DNA from: Streptomyces longispororuber
Lineage (GTDB): Bacteria > Actinomycetota > Actinomycetes > Streptomycetales > Streptomycetaceae
DNA length: 61,604 nucleotides
Direction: 5' to 3'
Assembly (NCBI RefSeq): GCF_024448165.1
Contig: NZ_JAMOLN010000034.1
Location: forward strand, 1 to 61,604
Shown: piece by piece, positions 27,048 to 36,156 of the stretch
Layout of the letters: each line of letters opens with the position of its first letter
How positions within the stretch are numbered: position 1 is the first letter of the stretch
Position numbers and translations under genes: made by a program
The notes under the pieces: model-generated
Database searches by the model: none
Told to the model about the DNA's origin: nothing
What the model saw: the letters and a program-made list of their open reading frames with translations, nothing else

Positions 27048-27064
27048 TCGCCTAGGATGGGGCC

Positions 27065-27697
27065 ATGACCACCGAGCCGTCGGCCTACCACCAGCGCGTC
27101 GCGGAGCAGAAGCGGGCCGCGATCCTGCGTGCGGCCACCCGTCTGTTCCTGGACTCCGGATACGACCGGACCTCGCTGTCGAAGATCGCCGAGACCGCCG
27201 AGGTGTCGAAGGCGACTCTGTTCAAGCAGTTCCCGACCAAGGCGGCGCTCTTCGACGCGATCGTCACCGCGTCCTGGCAGGCGGGCGACGGGGACGAGGC
27301 GGCTCCGCCGCCCGGTGATCCGCGGGCCGGCCTCGCCCTCATCGGCCGCCGGTACGCGGCCCTGCTCACCCGCCCGGACATGGCCGACCTGTTCCGGATC
27401 GTCATCGCGGAGCTGCCGCGCTTCCCGGAACTGGCCGAGTCGCAGTTCAACCGCGGGAAGATGCCCTACTTCGACTCGGTGCGGCGGTACCTGGAGGCCG
27501 AACGCGAGGCCGGCACGATCGTGCTGGACGATCCCGAGCTGGCCGCCACCCAGTTCCTCGGCATGATCTCCAACTACGTGTTCTGGCCGCGCATGCTGCT
27601 GCCTCGCTGGTCTCCGGACGGCACGGCTGTCGAGCACGTCGTGGACGAGGCCGTGGCGATGATGGAAGCCAGGTACGCCGCACCCGCCCGCACCTGA
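27065..27697 (+). CDS. TetR/AcrR-family regulator
   Basis: A 210-residue protein with HTH AAILRAATRLFLDSGYDRTSLSKIAETAEVSKATLFKQFPTKAALF and a C-terminal TetR_C-like domain (FPELAESQFNRGK, AATQFLGMISNYVFWPRML) as in AefR-type regulators. It is divergent from the SDR at 26179-26958 and flanked by two palindromes, so autoregulation plus repression of the SDR is likely. Confidence 0.91.
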   Translation: MTTEPSAYHQRVAEQKRAAILRAATRLFLDSGYDRTSLSKIAETAEVSKATLFKQFPTKAALFDAIVTASWQAGDGDEAAPPPGDPRAGLALIGRRYAALLTRPDMADLFRIVIAELPRFPELAESQFNRGKMPYFDSVRRYLEAEREAGTIVLDDPELAATQFLGMISNYVFWPRMLLPRWSPDGTAVEHVVDEAVAMMEARYAAPART

Positions 27698-27700
27698 CAC

Positions 27701-27768
27701 CGCACGGCGGGGAACGCTCAGCGCCGACCGCGCCCCGCCGTGCGACGTGTGCACGGCGGGGCGCGGTC
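27701..27768. terminator. Strong bidirectional terminator with overlapping hairpins
   Basis: Bases 27726-27743 and 27751-27768 are an 18-bp perfect stem with a 7-nt loop. The left arm can instead pair with 27701-27712 over 12 bp (27733-27744). It lies between the ends of the convergent TetR and hydrolase genes. Confidence 0.8.
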
Positions 27769-27818
27769 ACCGCTCGCACCGGCCCAGGGCAGGGCAGGGG
27801 ACAGCGGGGCGAGGGGTC

Positions 27819-28700
27819 TCAGCGCTCGCCGAGCGCCCGGATCTCCTCGGCGATGAGCTTCGGGTCCTCCTCCGCCATGAAGTGGCCGCAGGACACCGTG
27901 CGGTGCCGCAGGTCGTCGGCCCAGGCGCTCCACAGTCCCTGCGCGTGGTAGCCGAGCGCGGCGCCCCAGTCCTGCTGGAGGACCGTGACCGGCACGGCCA
28001 GCTTGTGGCCTGCCTCCCGGTCGGCGGTGTCGTGGTCCACATCCACGCCGGCCGAGGCGCGATAGTCGGCCACGATGGACGGCACGGCCGCCGCGGACGC
28101 CGCCAGGTAGTGCTCACGGACGTCGGCCGGGATCGCTTCCGGGTCCTTGGTCCAGGCGTCCAGGAAGTAGCCGAAGAAGGTGTCGGCGGCCCCCTGGATC
28201 ATCTCCTCCGGCAGGCCCGGGGCCTGGGCCATCAGGTAGAGGTGGAAGCCGACCGCGCCGGACACGCCGCGCAGCGCGTCCCACATGTCGAGGGTCGGCA
28301 GCACATCCAGGAACAGCGCCCGGGAGACGGTGCCGGGGTGGTCCATCGCGGCGCGGAAGGCGACCAGGGCGCCCCGGTCGTGGCCGGCCAGGGTGAAGCG
28401 GTCGTGGCCCAGACCGGCGGCGAGGCGTACGACGTCCCGCGCCATGGTCCGCTTGGAGTAGACCTCGGGGCCGCTCTCTGCGGGCTTGTCGCTGGCTCCG
28501 TAACCGCGCAGGTCGGGGCAGATCACGGTGTGGTCGGCGGCGAGATCGGCGGCGACGTGCCGCCACATCAGATGGGTCTGGGGAAAGCCGTGCAGCAGCA
28601 CGACCGGCGCGCCGCTGCCGCCGACGGCCGCGTTCAGGGTGACACCGTCGTCGACCGTCACGCGGTGCTCGGTGAATCCGGGGATGCTCGGGTGGGACAC
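27819..28700 (-). CDS. Alpha/beta hydrolase, haloacetate-dehalogenase/epoxide-hydrolase type
   Basis: A 293-residue protein: HGFPQTHLMWRHVA oxyanion region, DLRGYGASDKP, and nucleophile elbow GHDRGA, where the nucleophile is Asp rather than Ser. Asp at this point with DRG is the mark of haloalkane/haloacetate dehalogenases and epoxide hydrolases, which act through an ester intermediate. The C-terminal His is in CGHFMAEEDP. GTG at 28700 has AGGAG 5-6 nt upstream. It is divergent from the SARP gene. The substrate is not predictable. Confidence 0.86.
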   Translation of the reverse strand: MSHPSIPGFTEHRVTVDDGVTLNAAVGGSGAPVVLLHGFPQTHLMWRHVAADLAADHTVICPDLRGYGASDKPAESGPEVYSKRTMARDVVRLAAGLGHDRFTLAGHDRGALVAFRAAMDHPGTVSRALFLDVLPTLDMWDALRGVSGAVGFHLYLMAQAPGLPEEMIQGAADTFFGYFLDAWTKDPEAIPADVREHYLAASAAAVPSIVADYRASAGVDVDHDTADREAGHKLAVPVTVLQQDWGAALGYHAQGLWSAWADDLRHRTVSCGHFMAEEDPKLIAEEIRALGER

Positions 28701-28853
28701 AGTGACTCCTGCGGCTCGTGGCAGAGTGGACGTTCCGGACCCGGCGGTGCGGGGCGTCCGGGGACGTCCCCCACACTGCGGGCCCCGGATCAGCGATCGA
28801 TGAGTGGTCACGCGGCACCCCGGAGACGGCGCCGCCCGCGAAGGGAACGAGCC

Positions 28854-30890
28854 GTGGGCGTGGAGTTCGGACTGCTGGGGACGGTCGCCGCCTGGGACAC
28901 CGAAGGGGCGTCCCTGCCGCTGGGAGCGCCCCGCCACCGGGAGGTCCTGGGGCGGCTGCTGATCGCCCGGGGCCGGGTCGTCCCGGTGGGCCGCCTCGTG
29001 GCCGACCTGTGGGAGGACGCGCCTCCGGCCGGCGCGGTCGGCGCGGTGCGCACGTTCGTCGCCGCACTGCGCCGGGCCCTGGAACCCGGACGTCCGCCCC
29101 GGCAGCCGTCCCGCCTCCTGGTCACCGACGGCCCCGGCTACGCGCTGCGCGCCGGACGCGAGGCGGTCGACGCCTGGCGCTTCGAGGACACCGCCGCGCG
29201 AGCCGCGGAAGCGCCGCCACGCTCGGCCGTCGCCCTGTGGGGCCAGGCCCTGGCCCTGTGGCGAGGGCCGGTTCTGACCGACTTCCCCGCCGCCGCGTGG
29301 GCCGCCGCCGAACAGGCTCGGCTGGAGGCGCTCCGCCTGGACGCGATCGAGCGGCGTGCCGACGCCCTGGTGGCGACCGGCGCCGCCCGGGACGCCGTGG
29401 CGGACCTGCAGGCCCATGTCGCCGCGCACCCGGGGCGGGAGGACGGCTGGGTCCTGCTCGTGACCGCGCTGGAGAGATCCGGCCGCCGCGGCGAGGCCGA
29501 GAAGGCCCTTCGCCACGCCCGCCGGACCCTCGCGGGGGCCTCCGGCGCCGCCCTGGCCCGCGTCGAGGCCCGCGTCCTGAGCAGCGACGCCTCGGCGACC
29601 GAGCCGGCCGGGGCGGCGGACGGGGTCTGGGACCGCACCGCCGCCGCCTGGGACCGTTCCGTGCCCGCCCGGTCCCGCGCGCGGCTGCATGCCACGGCCG
29701 GTCTGCTCCGCGACCTCGCGGTGACCGGCGCCGAGGGTCTGGAGGAGGCGCGTGAACATCGGCGGGACCTGGTCGCGGCGGCCGAGACGACCGGCGACAC
29801 CGAGCTCGCCGCCAGGATCATCGGCTCCTACGACGTCCCCGCGGTCTGGACCCGCGCCGACGACCCCGACGGCGCGGGCGAACTCGCCCGGTCCGCCGCC
29901 CGCGCCGCCGCCCGGCTCGGCCCGGACGGCCCGCCCGCGCTGCGGGCCAGGCTGCTGTCGGTCGTCGCGGTCGAGTCACGCGGCGACGCCGCCGCGGACA
30001 CGCCGCCGCCGCGGGCGGCCGACACCTCCGGCGTCGAGGCGTGGCGGCTGCGCGCCGAACGCGCCGCCGAGGAGGCAGTGCGCCTCGCCCGCCGTCTCCA
30101 CGACCCCGCGCTGCTCGCGTTCGCCCTCAACGGCGCCTTCATGCAGTCCTTCGCCACCTGCGGATCGGCCGCCCTCCGCGACGGCCTCGGTGCCGAGCTG
30201 ACCCGGCTGGCCGTCGACCATCAGCTGCCCAGCCACGAGGTACTGGGCCGCCTCGTCCGTCTCCAGGCCCTCGCCGGACTCGGCGACCTCGCGTCCGCGG
30301 ACGCGGAGGCCGAGGAGATCGACCGGCTGGCACACCGCAACGAACGACCGCTCGCCCGGGTGTTCACCTCGTGGTACCGGGCGCTGCGCACCTGCGAGAA
30401 CGACGGATGGGCCGTGGCCCGACCCCACTACACGAAGGTCCTCACGGAGACGGCCGACTGCGGCATGCCCGGACTCACGCGGGGAGCGGCCGTCCTCGTC
30501 GCGCTGGTCCCGGCGATGCGCGGCGACACGCTGCCCGACCTGGACGACTTCGCCGGCCTCGACGCCGGCCCCTACCGGCCGTGGCTCGACCCGCTGCTGA
30601 TGGCCGCCTCCGGCGCCACCGAACGAGCCCGGCACGCCCTCGCGACGGTCCCCCGCCCGCCCCACGACCTCCTCCAGGAAGCGCTCTGGTGCGTCCTCGC
30701 CCGCACGGCCGCGGCCGTGGGACACGAGGGGGTCCTGCGCCGCGCCCGCGACGAACTCGCCGCCGCCGAGGGCGAGTCGGCGGGCGCCGGGAGTGGCCTG
30801 ATCTCGTTCGGGCCGGTCAGCCGGCATCTGCGGGCCGCCGACGCGGCCCTCGGGGCACACGAGCCGTCGCGTACGCGGCCGGACGCCTAG
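28854..30890 (+). CDS. SARP-type (AfsR/DnrI-like) regulator with TPR-like C-terminus
   Basis: A 678-residue protein. The N-terminal winged-helix DNA-binding domain (FGLLGTVAAWD ... RHREVLGRLLIARGRVVPVGRLVADLW, about 5-95) is followed by a bacterial transcriptional activation domain (WRFEDTAARAAE ... PGREDGWVLLVTALERSGRRGEAEKAL, about 100-250). A long Ala-rich helical region in the manner of TPR repeats fills 270-660. Unlike AfsR it has no NB-ARC ATPase. SARPs activate antibiotic clusters by binding direct repeats near -35. Start GTG 28854 with AAGGGAA upstream. Its target is unknown; the nearest pathway is the NRPS operon 12 kb away. Confidence 0.85.
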   Translation: MGVEFGLLGTVAAWDTEGASLPLGAPRHREVLGRLLIARGRVVPVGRLVADLWEDAPPAGAVGAVRTFVAALRRALEPGRPPRQPSRLLVTDGPGYALRAGREAVDAWRFEDTAARAAEAPPRSAVALWGQALALWRGPVLTDFPAAAWAAAEQARLEALRLDAIERRADALVATGAARDAVADLQAHVAAHPGREDGWVLLVTALERSGRRGEAEKALRHARRTLAGASGAALARVEARVLSSDASATEPAGAADGVWDRTAAAWDRSVPARSRARLHATAGLLRDLAVTGAEGLEEAREHRRDLVAAAETTGDTELAARIIGSYDVPAVWTRADDPDGAGELARSAARAAARLGPDGPPALRARLLSVVAVESRGDAAADTPPPRAADTSGVEAWRLRAERAAEEAVRLARRLHDPALLAFALNGAFMQSFATCGSAALRDGLGAELTRLAVDHQLPSHEVLGRLVRLQALAGLGDLASADAEAEEIDRLAHRNERPLARVFTSWYRALRTCENDGWAVARPHYTKVLTETADCGMPGLTRGAAVLVALVPAMRGDTLPDLDDFAGLDAGPYRPWLDPLLMAASGATERARHALATVPRPPHDLLQEALWCVLARTAAAVGHEGVLRRARDELAAAEGESAGAGSGLISFGPVSRHLRAADAALGAHEPSRTRPDA

Positions 30891-31171
30891 GGCCTGCGCG
30901 CGGCGGGGCCGTGCAGGTCTGGCTGAGGAGTGCGCCGGGCAGGCCTCAGGCGTTCTGAGCGTCCGACGGGCCGCGCGTGGCGGCTCCATGGCCGGCACCG
31001 CTGAAGGGCATCGGTGAGGACGCCGGGCGAACGGGAGACGAGGGACGGGGGACGGGGGACGAGCAAAGGTGACGGCGCCCGACGCCGCGGGCGACCCGCG
31101 CCCGGCTGATGCGCGTCCACCCGGATCATGCACACCGCCTACCTGCGACAGCAGGCCGGCCGGATCGGGGT
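30891..31171. other. Convergent intergenic region with small hairpin
   Basis: Between the converging SARP and CGNR genes. CGCGGG-CGA-CCCGCG at 31086-31100 is a possible terminator. A stretch near 31031-31063 is made of imperfect GGGACGG-type repeats. No gene is seen. Confidence 0.35.
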
Positions 31172-31720
31172 TCAGTCCTGGGTGGCGTGCTGCCGGGCTC
31201 GGTACGCGGCGGCCTTGACCCGGTTGCCGCAGGTCTTCATGGCGCACCACTCGCGGCGGTGGCCGCGTGAGCGGTCGAGGTAGACCTGGGTGCACTCGGG
31301 GCGGGAGCATTCGCGCAGCAGTGCTCCGTCGTCGCCGCCGAGGATCTCGACGGCCTCGCGTGCCAGCGCCGCGAGGCCCTGGGAGACCGTGCCGGTGCGG
31401 GTGGTGCCGTCGGGGCCGAGCCGCAGCGTCACCGGCTTGCCGGACGCCTGCAGGTTCAGCTCGGCGACCGCGTCGGTGGGCAGCGGCTTGCCGTCCAGGC
31501 GGGCGGCGACCAGATCGTAGATGGATTCGCGCAGGTCGATGGCGATGGCGAGGTCCACCTCGCTCGCGCCGGGTGCCAGGTCGAGCATCTTCGACTCGAC
31601 GAACCAGTCGTCGAGCAGCTCGGGGGTGGCGAGCTTCTCTGTCGGCTCTTCGTTGCGGCGCGCGCGCAGCGTGCCGACGAAGTCGAGCGGGAGCGTCCCG
31701 CAGGGAAATGCATGATTCAC
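31172..31720 (-). CDS. CGNR zinc-finger protein (ABATE domain)
   Basis: A 182-residue protein. The N-terminal stress-response ABATE-like domain starts FPCGTLPLDFVGTLRARR. The C-terminal zinc finger ECSRPECTQVYLDRSRG ... REWCAMKTCGNRVKAAAYRAR has four Cys and the family's CGNR. These proteins are putative transcription regulators. It is divergent from the SRPBCC gene, and a palindrome in the gap may be its site. Confidence 0.87.
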   Translation of the reverse strand: MNHAFPCGTLPLDFVGTLRARRNEEPTEKLATPELLDDWFVESKMLDLAPGASEVDLAIAIDLRESIYDLVAARLDGKPLPTDAVAELNLQASGKPVTLRLGPDGTTRTGTVSQGLAALAREAVEILGGDDGALLRECSRPECTQVYLDRSRGHRREWCAMKTCGNRVKAAAYRARQHATQD

Positions 31721-31821
31721 GTAACCATACTGACAAGTGACTCAGGAGAACGCAACCCCCGCCACCGGCCCGTTCGCCGGGCGGAACCGTCTTGACGGGT
31801 GACGCGGGACGTGGAATCTTA

Positions 31822-31842
31822 GTAACCGTTCCAGCCGGTTAC
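31822..31842. promoter_or_regulatory. Palindrome upstream of the SRPBCC gene
   Basis: GTAACCG-N7-CGGTTAC is a perfect inverted repeat 25 bp before the SRPBCC ATG. TTGACG (31792-31797) could be the -35 element, so the palindrome would cover the start of transcription. Another GTAACC half occurs near 31722 beside the CGNR start. Confidence 0.6.
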
Positions 31843-31867
31843 TTCTCTGATGCAAGGGGCTCCTCCC

Positions 31868-32293
31868 ATGGCCGTCGTCCGATTCCACCTCATCTCCTCC
31901 CTGTCTCCCGCGCAGGCCCTGGCCACGCTCACCGACTTCGGCCCCGGCCGCGCGGAGGCCTGGCCGACCATCGACGCCGACCACTTCACGGTGCACGAAC
32001 TCGGCGTGAACTCGGCCGAGGTGACCGAGGGGACGAGCGCCGCCTGGGAACGGGCCCGGTACACGTGGACCGATTCCAAGGTCACCGTCACCACCTTGGA
32101 CTCGAAGCTCTTCGGGGCGGGCGGCGGCTGGGTCTTCGACCTCACGCCCGAAGGCGACGGCACGCGCGTCGACGTCGAACTCACTCGCGTTCCCAGCGAC
32201 TTCAAGGGGAAGATGCTCGCCTCCCTGCTCCCCCTCGTCGCTCCGTCGTCCCTGCGCAAGTCCTTCTCCGGCCCGCTGAAGGCTGCCGCCTGA
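31868..32293 (+). CDS. SRPBCC-family protein
   Basis: A 141-residue protein of the START/Bet v1-like fold: an N-terminal strand (VVRFHLISSLSPAQALATLTDFG), mid-protein strands (WERARYTWTDSKVTVTTLDS ... WVFDLTPEGDGTRVDVELTRV) and a C-terminal helix (LLPLVAPSSLRKSFSGPLKAA). The fold binds hydrophobic ligands; function here is unknown. ATG 31868 follows GGGGCTCC. Possibly regulated by the divergent CGNR protein. Confidence 0.78.
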   Translation: MAVVRFHLISSLSPAQALATLTDFGPGRAEAWPTIDADHFTVHELGVNSAEVTEGTSAAWERARYTWTDSKVTVTTLDSKLFGAGGGWVFDLTPEGDGTRVDVELTRVPSDFKGKMLASLLPLVAPSSLRKSFSGPLKAAA

Positions 32294-32420
32294 CGGCCCC
32301 GGCACCCTCTTGGCCGACGTCACGTGCCTCCGCGTGGCACCCTGAACACACCCGGAACGACGGCCCGGGTGAGCGCCGGGACAACCGCCCCGGACTCGGC
32401 CGATCGACATGGAGACACGT

Positions 32421-33074
32421 ATGAGCACCGCACAGGATCTGGCGATCATCGCCCTGTCGGCGTCCGACCGCGAAGTGGGACAGGGCGATCTGTCGCTCGC
32501 GCTCGCCGGAGCCGAGGTGCTCGACCTCGTCGAGGCGCAGGTCCTCGGCCTGGACGGCGAGCGTCTGGTGCCCGGTACCGGATCCGCGGCCGACGACCGG
32601 CTGCTGGGCGAGGCCGCCGCCTCCGTCGTCCGCCAGGAACCGTACGAGGCGGTCGAGGACTGGCTGTGGCGGCGCGGACGCGAGCTGTCCGCGGCCTATA
32701 CGGACGAGTTGGAGCGGGCCGGGCTGGTGAACCGCACCCGCGGCAACCGACTCTTGTCGAGGCCGGAGCGGGTGGTCCTCGTGGACTCCCCCGCCGTCCG
32801 CCGGGCCGAGGAACGCCGCGCCGCGGGCGAGCCCGTGCTCGCGGCCCTCGCCGCCGCCGTCGGACTGGGCGACCGGGCGGACGACAAGGGCAAAGAGGGC
32901 GACGACGAGGGTCAGGACGTGGGCAAGGACCTGGACGCGGGCCATGACCTCACCGACGACGCGACCGTGACGGTCCTGGCCGCCGTGGGGAACGCCGTGA
33001 TGGAGCTGGAGGCCGTACGTCAGCGGCGCTCGGTCGAGAACGCCGCCTTCGACAACGTGTGGCGCGGGTTCTGA
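32421..33074 (+). CDS. GPP34 (GOLPH3-like) phosphoprotein-family protein
   Basis: A 217-residue protein: MSTAQDLAIIALS, then DLSLALAGAEVLDLVEAQVLGLDGERLVP, EPYEAVEDWLWRRGRELSAAYTDELERAGLV, and a C-terminal helix with LAAVGNAVMELEAVRQRRSVENAAFDNVWRGF. This matches the actinobacterial GPP34 family, relatives of the eukaryotic Golgi phosphoinositide-binding protein GOLPH3; its bacterial role is not established. ATG 32421 is preferred since GGAG lies about 7 nt before it. A highly charged Asp/Lys stretch at about 153-176 may be a flexible insertion. Confidence 0.8.
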   Translation: MSTAQDLAIIALSASDREVGQGDLSLALAGAEVLDLVEAQVLGLDGERLVPGTGSAADDRLLGEAAASVVRQEPYEAVEDWLWRRGRELSAAYTDELERAGLVNRTRGNRLLSRPERVVLVDSPAVRRAEERRAAGEPVLAALAAAVGLGDRADDKGKEGDDEGQDVGKDLDAGHDLTDDATVTVLAAVGNAVMELEAVRQRRSVENAAFDNVWRGF

Positions 33075-33204
33075 ACACCTACAAAAGCTCCGGGGCCGGC
33101 CCACGCCGTATGCGGCCCGGTCCCGCCGGCCCGGTGGAGCGGGGAACATGTTTCTCCCCCATTGGCCGTCCGCACAGCGCAAGAAAGGAAAGTATCCTCA
33201 CCGC

Positions 33205-33570
33205 ATGACGGTCGATCAGCAGCACGACGCCGCCGGTTGCAGGCAGGTCAGTTCCGCCATCACCCGGGTGTTCCAGCTGCTCGGCAAGCGCTGGACCGGC
33301 CCGATCCTGGCCGTGCTGACCGGCGGACCCGCCTACTTCGTGGACCTGCGCCGGGCGGTGCCGGGGATAAGCGAGCGGATGCTCTCCGACCGGCTCACCG
33401 AACTGGGCTCCGCCGGGCTCGTCGAGCGCGACGTCGACGCGGGGCCCCCGCTGCGGGTGTCGTACCGGTTGACGCGGGCGGGAAGCGCCCTGGAACCGGC
33501 CCTCGCCGAGCTCGGGACCTGGGCCGAGACTCATTTGCCGGAGAAGCAGGAGCCGCACGCCGGTTGCTGA
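33205..33570 (+). CDS. HxlR-family regulator
   Basis: A 121-residue winged-helix protein: AITRVFQLLGKRWTGPILAVL, YFVDLRRAVPGISERMLSDRLTELGSAGLVERD, then RVSYRLTRAGSALEPAL. These are the family hallmarks. One Cys near the N-terminus (Cys12, AAGCRQV) lies where redox-sensing members carry theirs. No obvious divergent target, so it may act elsewhere. Confidence 0.88.
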   Translation: MTVDQQHDAAGCRQVSSAITRVFQLLGKRWTGPILAVLTGGPAYFVDLRRAVPGISERMLSDRLTELGSAGLVERDVDAGPPLRVSYRLTRAGSALEPALAELGTWAETHLPEKQEPHAGC

Positions 33571-33593
33571 CCGGACCGGCGGGCGGGACAGAC

Positions 33594-33614
33594 CTCCGCC
33601 GGGCCGAGGCGGAG
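33594..33614. terminator. Hairpin between HxlR and histidine kinase genes
   Basis: CTCCGCC, 7-nt loop, GGCGGAG, between two converging genes. Confidence 0.45.
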
Positions 33615-33652
33615 CGGGGTGGGGCGCCGGGCGGTGGCACGTTCCGCCCCGG

Positions 33653-35041
33653 TCAGTCCCCCACCGGGATCTGGACCAGGACCGACGTGCCGGCGCCGGG
33701 CGGCGACTCGATCGACAGCTTGCCGTCGAACGCCGCGACCCGGTCGGTCAGTCCGGTGAGACCGCTGCCCGGTGTCGCCGTGTCCACGCCGCCGACGCCG
33801 TCGTCCACCACACGTATCCGCAACACCTCGGTGAGGTCGAGGTAGATGTCGATCCGGGAGGCTTCGGCGTGCTTCACCGCGTTCGTCACGGCCTCGGCCA
33901 CGATGAAGTACGCGTTCGACTCGACGGCCGAGGAGATGCGGCGGTCGTACGTGCTGTGGACGACGACCGGCACCGGGCACCGGGACGCCAGGTCCTCCAC
34001 CGCCGTCACCAGGCCGCGCACCGTCAGCGCGAGCGGGTAGATCCCGGAGGCGAGCTCCCTCAACTCGTCGATCGCCGTCTGCGCGTTGGTGATCGACTGG
34101 TCGAGGAGTTCGGTCACCGTCGTCTCCGTCCCGGGCACCATCTCGCGCGCCAGCCTGAGGCCGATCATCAGGCTGACCAGGCGCTGCTGCGCCCCGTCGT
34201 GGAGGTCGCGGGCCGTGCGCCGGTGCACGGCCTCGACGCTTTCCATGATGCGGCGGCGGCTGTCCTGCAAGGAGACGGCCATGGAGTTGAAGGACTCGCC
34301 GAGGGCGCCGACCTCGGCCACCTTGCTCGGGGGTATCCGTACGCCGAGGTCGCCGCCCGCGAGCCGCTGGGCGGCCGCCGCCGCGCCGCGCACCGGCCGC
34401 ACCACGGCCCGGTGCTGGAGCACCGTGACCACGGCCACAAGACCGATCGACGCCGCGAGACCCACGGCCGCCGTGATCACCGCCTGGCGGCTGTTGGCGC
34501 CGGCGGCGTCGGTACGTTCCGCCAACTGGACGCGCTCGGCCTCCATGTACCGGTCGAACTGCGCCCGCAGGCCGTCGACCCGCCGTTTGCCCTCCACTGC
34601 CACGGCCGCGCCGGACGCCGCGCGGTCCCCGCGCCGTACCGCGTCGACGAGCGGGACCGAGTAGTCGTTCAGGTAGGACCGCACGCCCTTGGTGATCTCG
34701 GCGGCGATCCGCCGCTGTTCCGGCGACGTCACCGACGCCGTGAACCGTCGGGCCTCCGCCGGGAACGCCTTGCGGGCCGCCGTCCACGGCTCCAGGAAGT
34801 CCTTCCGCCCGGTGATCACGAAGCCGCGCTGGCCCGTTTCGAGGTCGAGGACGATCTGCTCCATGCTCCCGGACTTCACCAGTGCCGTCCGGGACGCGCG
34901 GCGCGCCGAGACGGAACTGTTCGCGTCGGCGATCGCCCACAGCAGCACCGTGAACGCCACACCTATCAGCAGAGCGAAGAGACTGCTCGCCACGATGGTC
35001 AGGCGGGTCAGACCAAGCTGCCGCCCCCGATACCCACGCAC
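33653..35041 (-). CDS. Membrane sensor histidine kinase with CHASE3-like sensor
   Basis: A 462-residue kinase: TM1 about 15-37, periplasmic four-helix region about 40-180 with LDLETGQRGFVITGRKDFLEP (CHASE3-type), TM2 about 187-208, HAMP about 210-262, HisKA_3 with RRTARDLHDGAQQRL (phospho-His281), and an ATPase domain with NAYFIVAEAVTNAVKHA (N box) and DDGVGG plus GSGLTGL. It is of the NarL/DesK-type kinases that pair with LuxR-type response regulators. No response regulator is adjacent; the nearest is at 42090. Start taken as GTG 35041, without a clear ribosome site. Confidence 0.88.
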   Translation of the reverse strand: MRGYRGRQLGLTRLTIVASSLFALLIGVAFTVLLWAIADANSSVSARRASRTALVKSGSMEQIVLDLETGQRGFVITGRKDFLEPWTAARKAFPAEARRFTASVTSPEQRRIAAEITKGVRSYLNDYSVPLVDAVRRGDRAASGAAVAVEGKRRVDGLRAQFDRYMEAERVQLAERTDAAGANSRQAVITAAVGLAASIGLVAVVTVLQHRAVVRPVRGAAAAAQRLAGGDLGVRIPPSKVAEVGALGESFNSMAVSLQDSRRRIMESVEAVHRRTARDLHDGAQQRLVSLMIGLRLAREMVPGTETTVTELLDQSITNAQTAIDELRELASGIYPLALTVRGLVTAVEDLASRCPVPVVVHSTYDRRISSAVESNAYFIVAEAVTNAVKHAEASRIDIYLDLTEVLRIRVVDDGVGGVDTATPGSGLTGLTDRVAAFDGKLSIESPPGAGTSVLVQIPVGD

Positions 35042-35238
35042 CCTGATGCCCGCCTACATGTGATGTCCGAGTCCGCCCCGCCGGGACAATGTATCCGGGC
35101 CCGTTCGGGGAGCACAGGCAGAACGGACGCAGTCGACGGGCGCGGCAAGCTGCATGCGAACTGCCTGTTCCCGCGCGCCCGCGTCCGCTGGGATGGGGAA
35201 GGGCATGCTGGCCGGCGCTCCAGGAACGGGGGTCACTG

Positions 35239-36156
35239 ATGAACACGCAGGTCGAGGTCTCCGTCCTCACCGCCGCGGAGCAGAGCGTCCGCACTCCTCC
35301 GCAGGCCCCCGCCGGGCCCTGCGGACCGGCCGCACAGGACGGGCTGGTCAGCCGCGAGGCCGAGTTGCTGGAACTGCGGGCGTTCGTACGGGAGGCCGTG
35401 ACACACGGTGCGACACGTGTCGTGCGCGGCGGCGCCGGGTCGGGCAGGTCGGTACTGCTGGAAGCCGGTGTCGAGCAGGCGGCGGCCGCCGGGATGCGGG
35501 TGCTGCGTTGCACGGGCGGCCGGAGTGGCGTCCGGCCCGGTATGCCGGGCCTGCTGCAGATCCTGTGGCCCCTTCTGAGCGATGCCCGGCTGCCGCCGGC
35601 CGGCCGGGACCGTCAGGTCCTGGAGGCGCTTCTGGTGGATGGTGCTCCCGCCCGTGAGGATCGGGCGCGGCTGCCTTTCACCGTGTTCCGGGTTCTGGAG
35701 TCGGCGGGCGCCGAACGCCCTGTGCTGATCGCCGTCGACGACTGGGACGCTCTGGACGAAGCCAGCGCCGAGGTGCTCGCGTTCGTCGCCCGTAGAACCG
35801 CCGGTCATCCCATGGGTGTTCTGATGACCGCGCTCACCCAGGGGGCGCGCTCGGCGTCGTTGGCCGGTCTGCCTGAGGTGCCGCTGCGCCCGCTGACTCT
35901 GGCCGAGTCCGCGGCGCTGCTGGCGATGCGTCGTCCGGGAACCGATCCGCACACGGTGCGCGACCTCATGGCGACGGCGGCCGGCAATCCCCTGGCGCTC
36001 CTGGAACTTCCCGTGGCGACCGGCGGCGCCGCGGCCCGTCGGCCGCCCTCTTGCAGTCGTTGTACTCATGCCGTCGTCGGCGCGATCTGCGACCGTGCAG
36101 TACCGACCGCCGCACGCGTCGCGCGTGCGCAGGGACCAGAGGAAAGGGTCATACCC
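35239..36156 (+). pseudogene. LuxR/MalT-type ATPase regulator remnant, fused in frame to TetR
   Basis: From ATG 35239 the frame encodes an AAA/STAND-type N-terminus: GLVSREAELLELRAFV, P-loop GGAGSGRS with Arg70 where Lys is expected, Walker-B-like VLIAVDDWD, and VPLRPLTLAESAALL ... AAGNPLALLELPVA. This is the start of large LuxR-family regulators. Soon after LLELPVA at about residue 257 the similarity ends, and the frame runs without a stop into the TetR gene at 36157. The TPR and LuxR HTH parts are missing, so it looks like a deletion remnant. Whether a LuxR-TetR fusion protein is made is unknown. Confidence 0.6.

Noticed and set aside
27747..28853. Upstream extension of the SARP protein on the plus strand
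   Set aside because: It is antisense to the haloacetate-dehalogenase-like gene and has no motif; the SARP domain starts right after GTG 28854.
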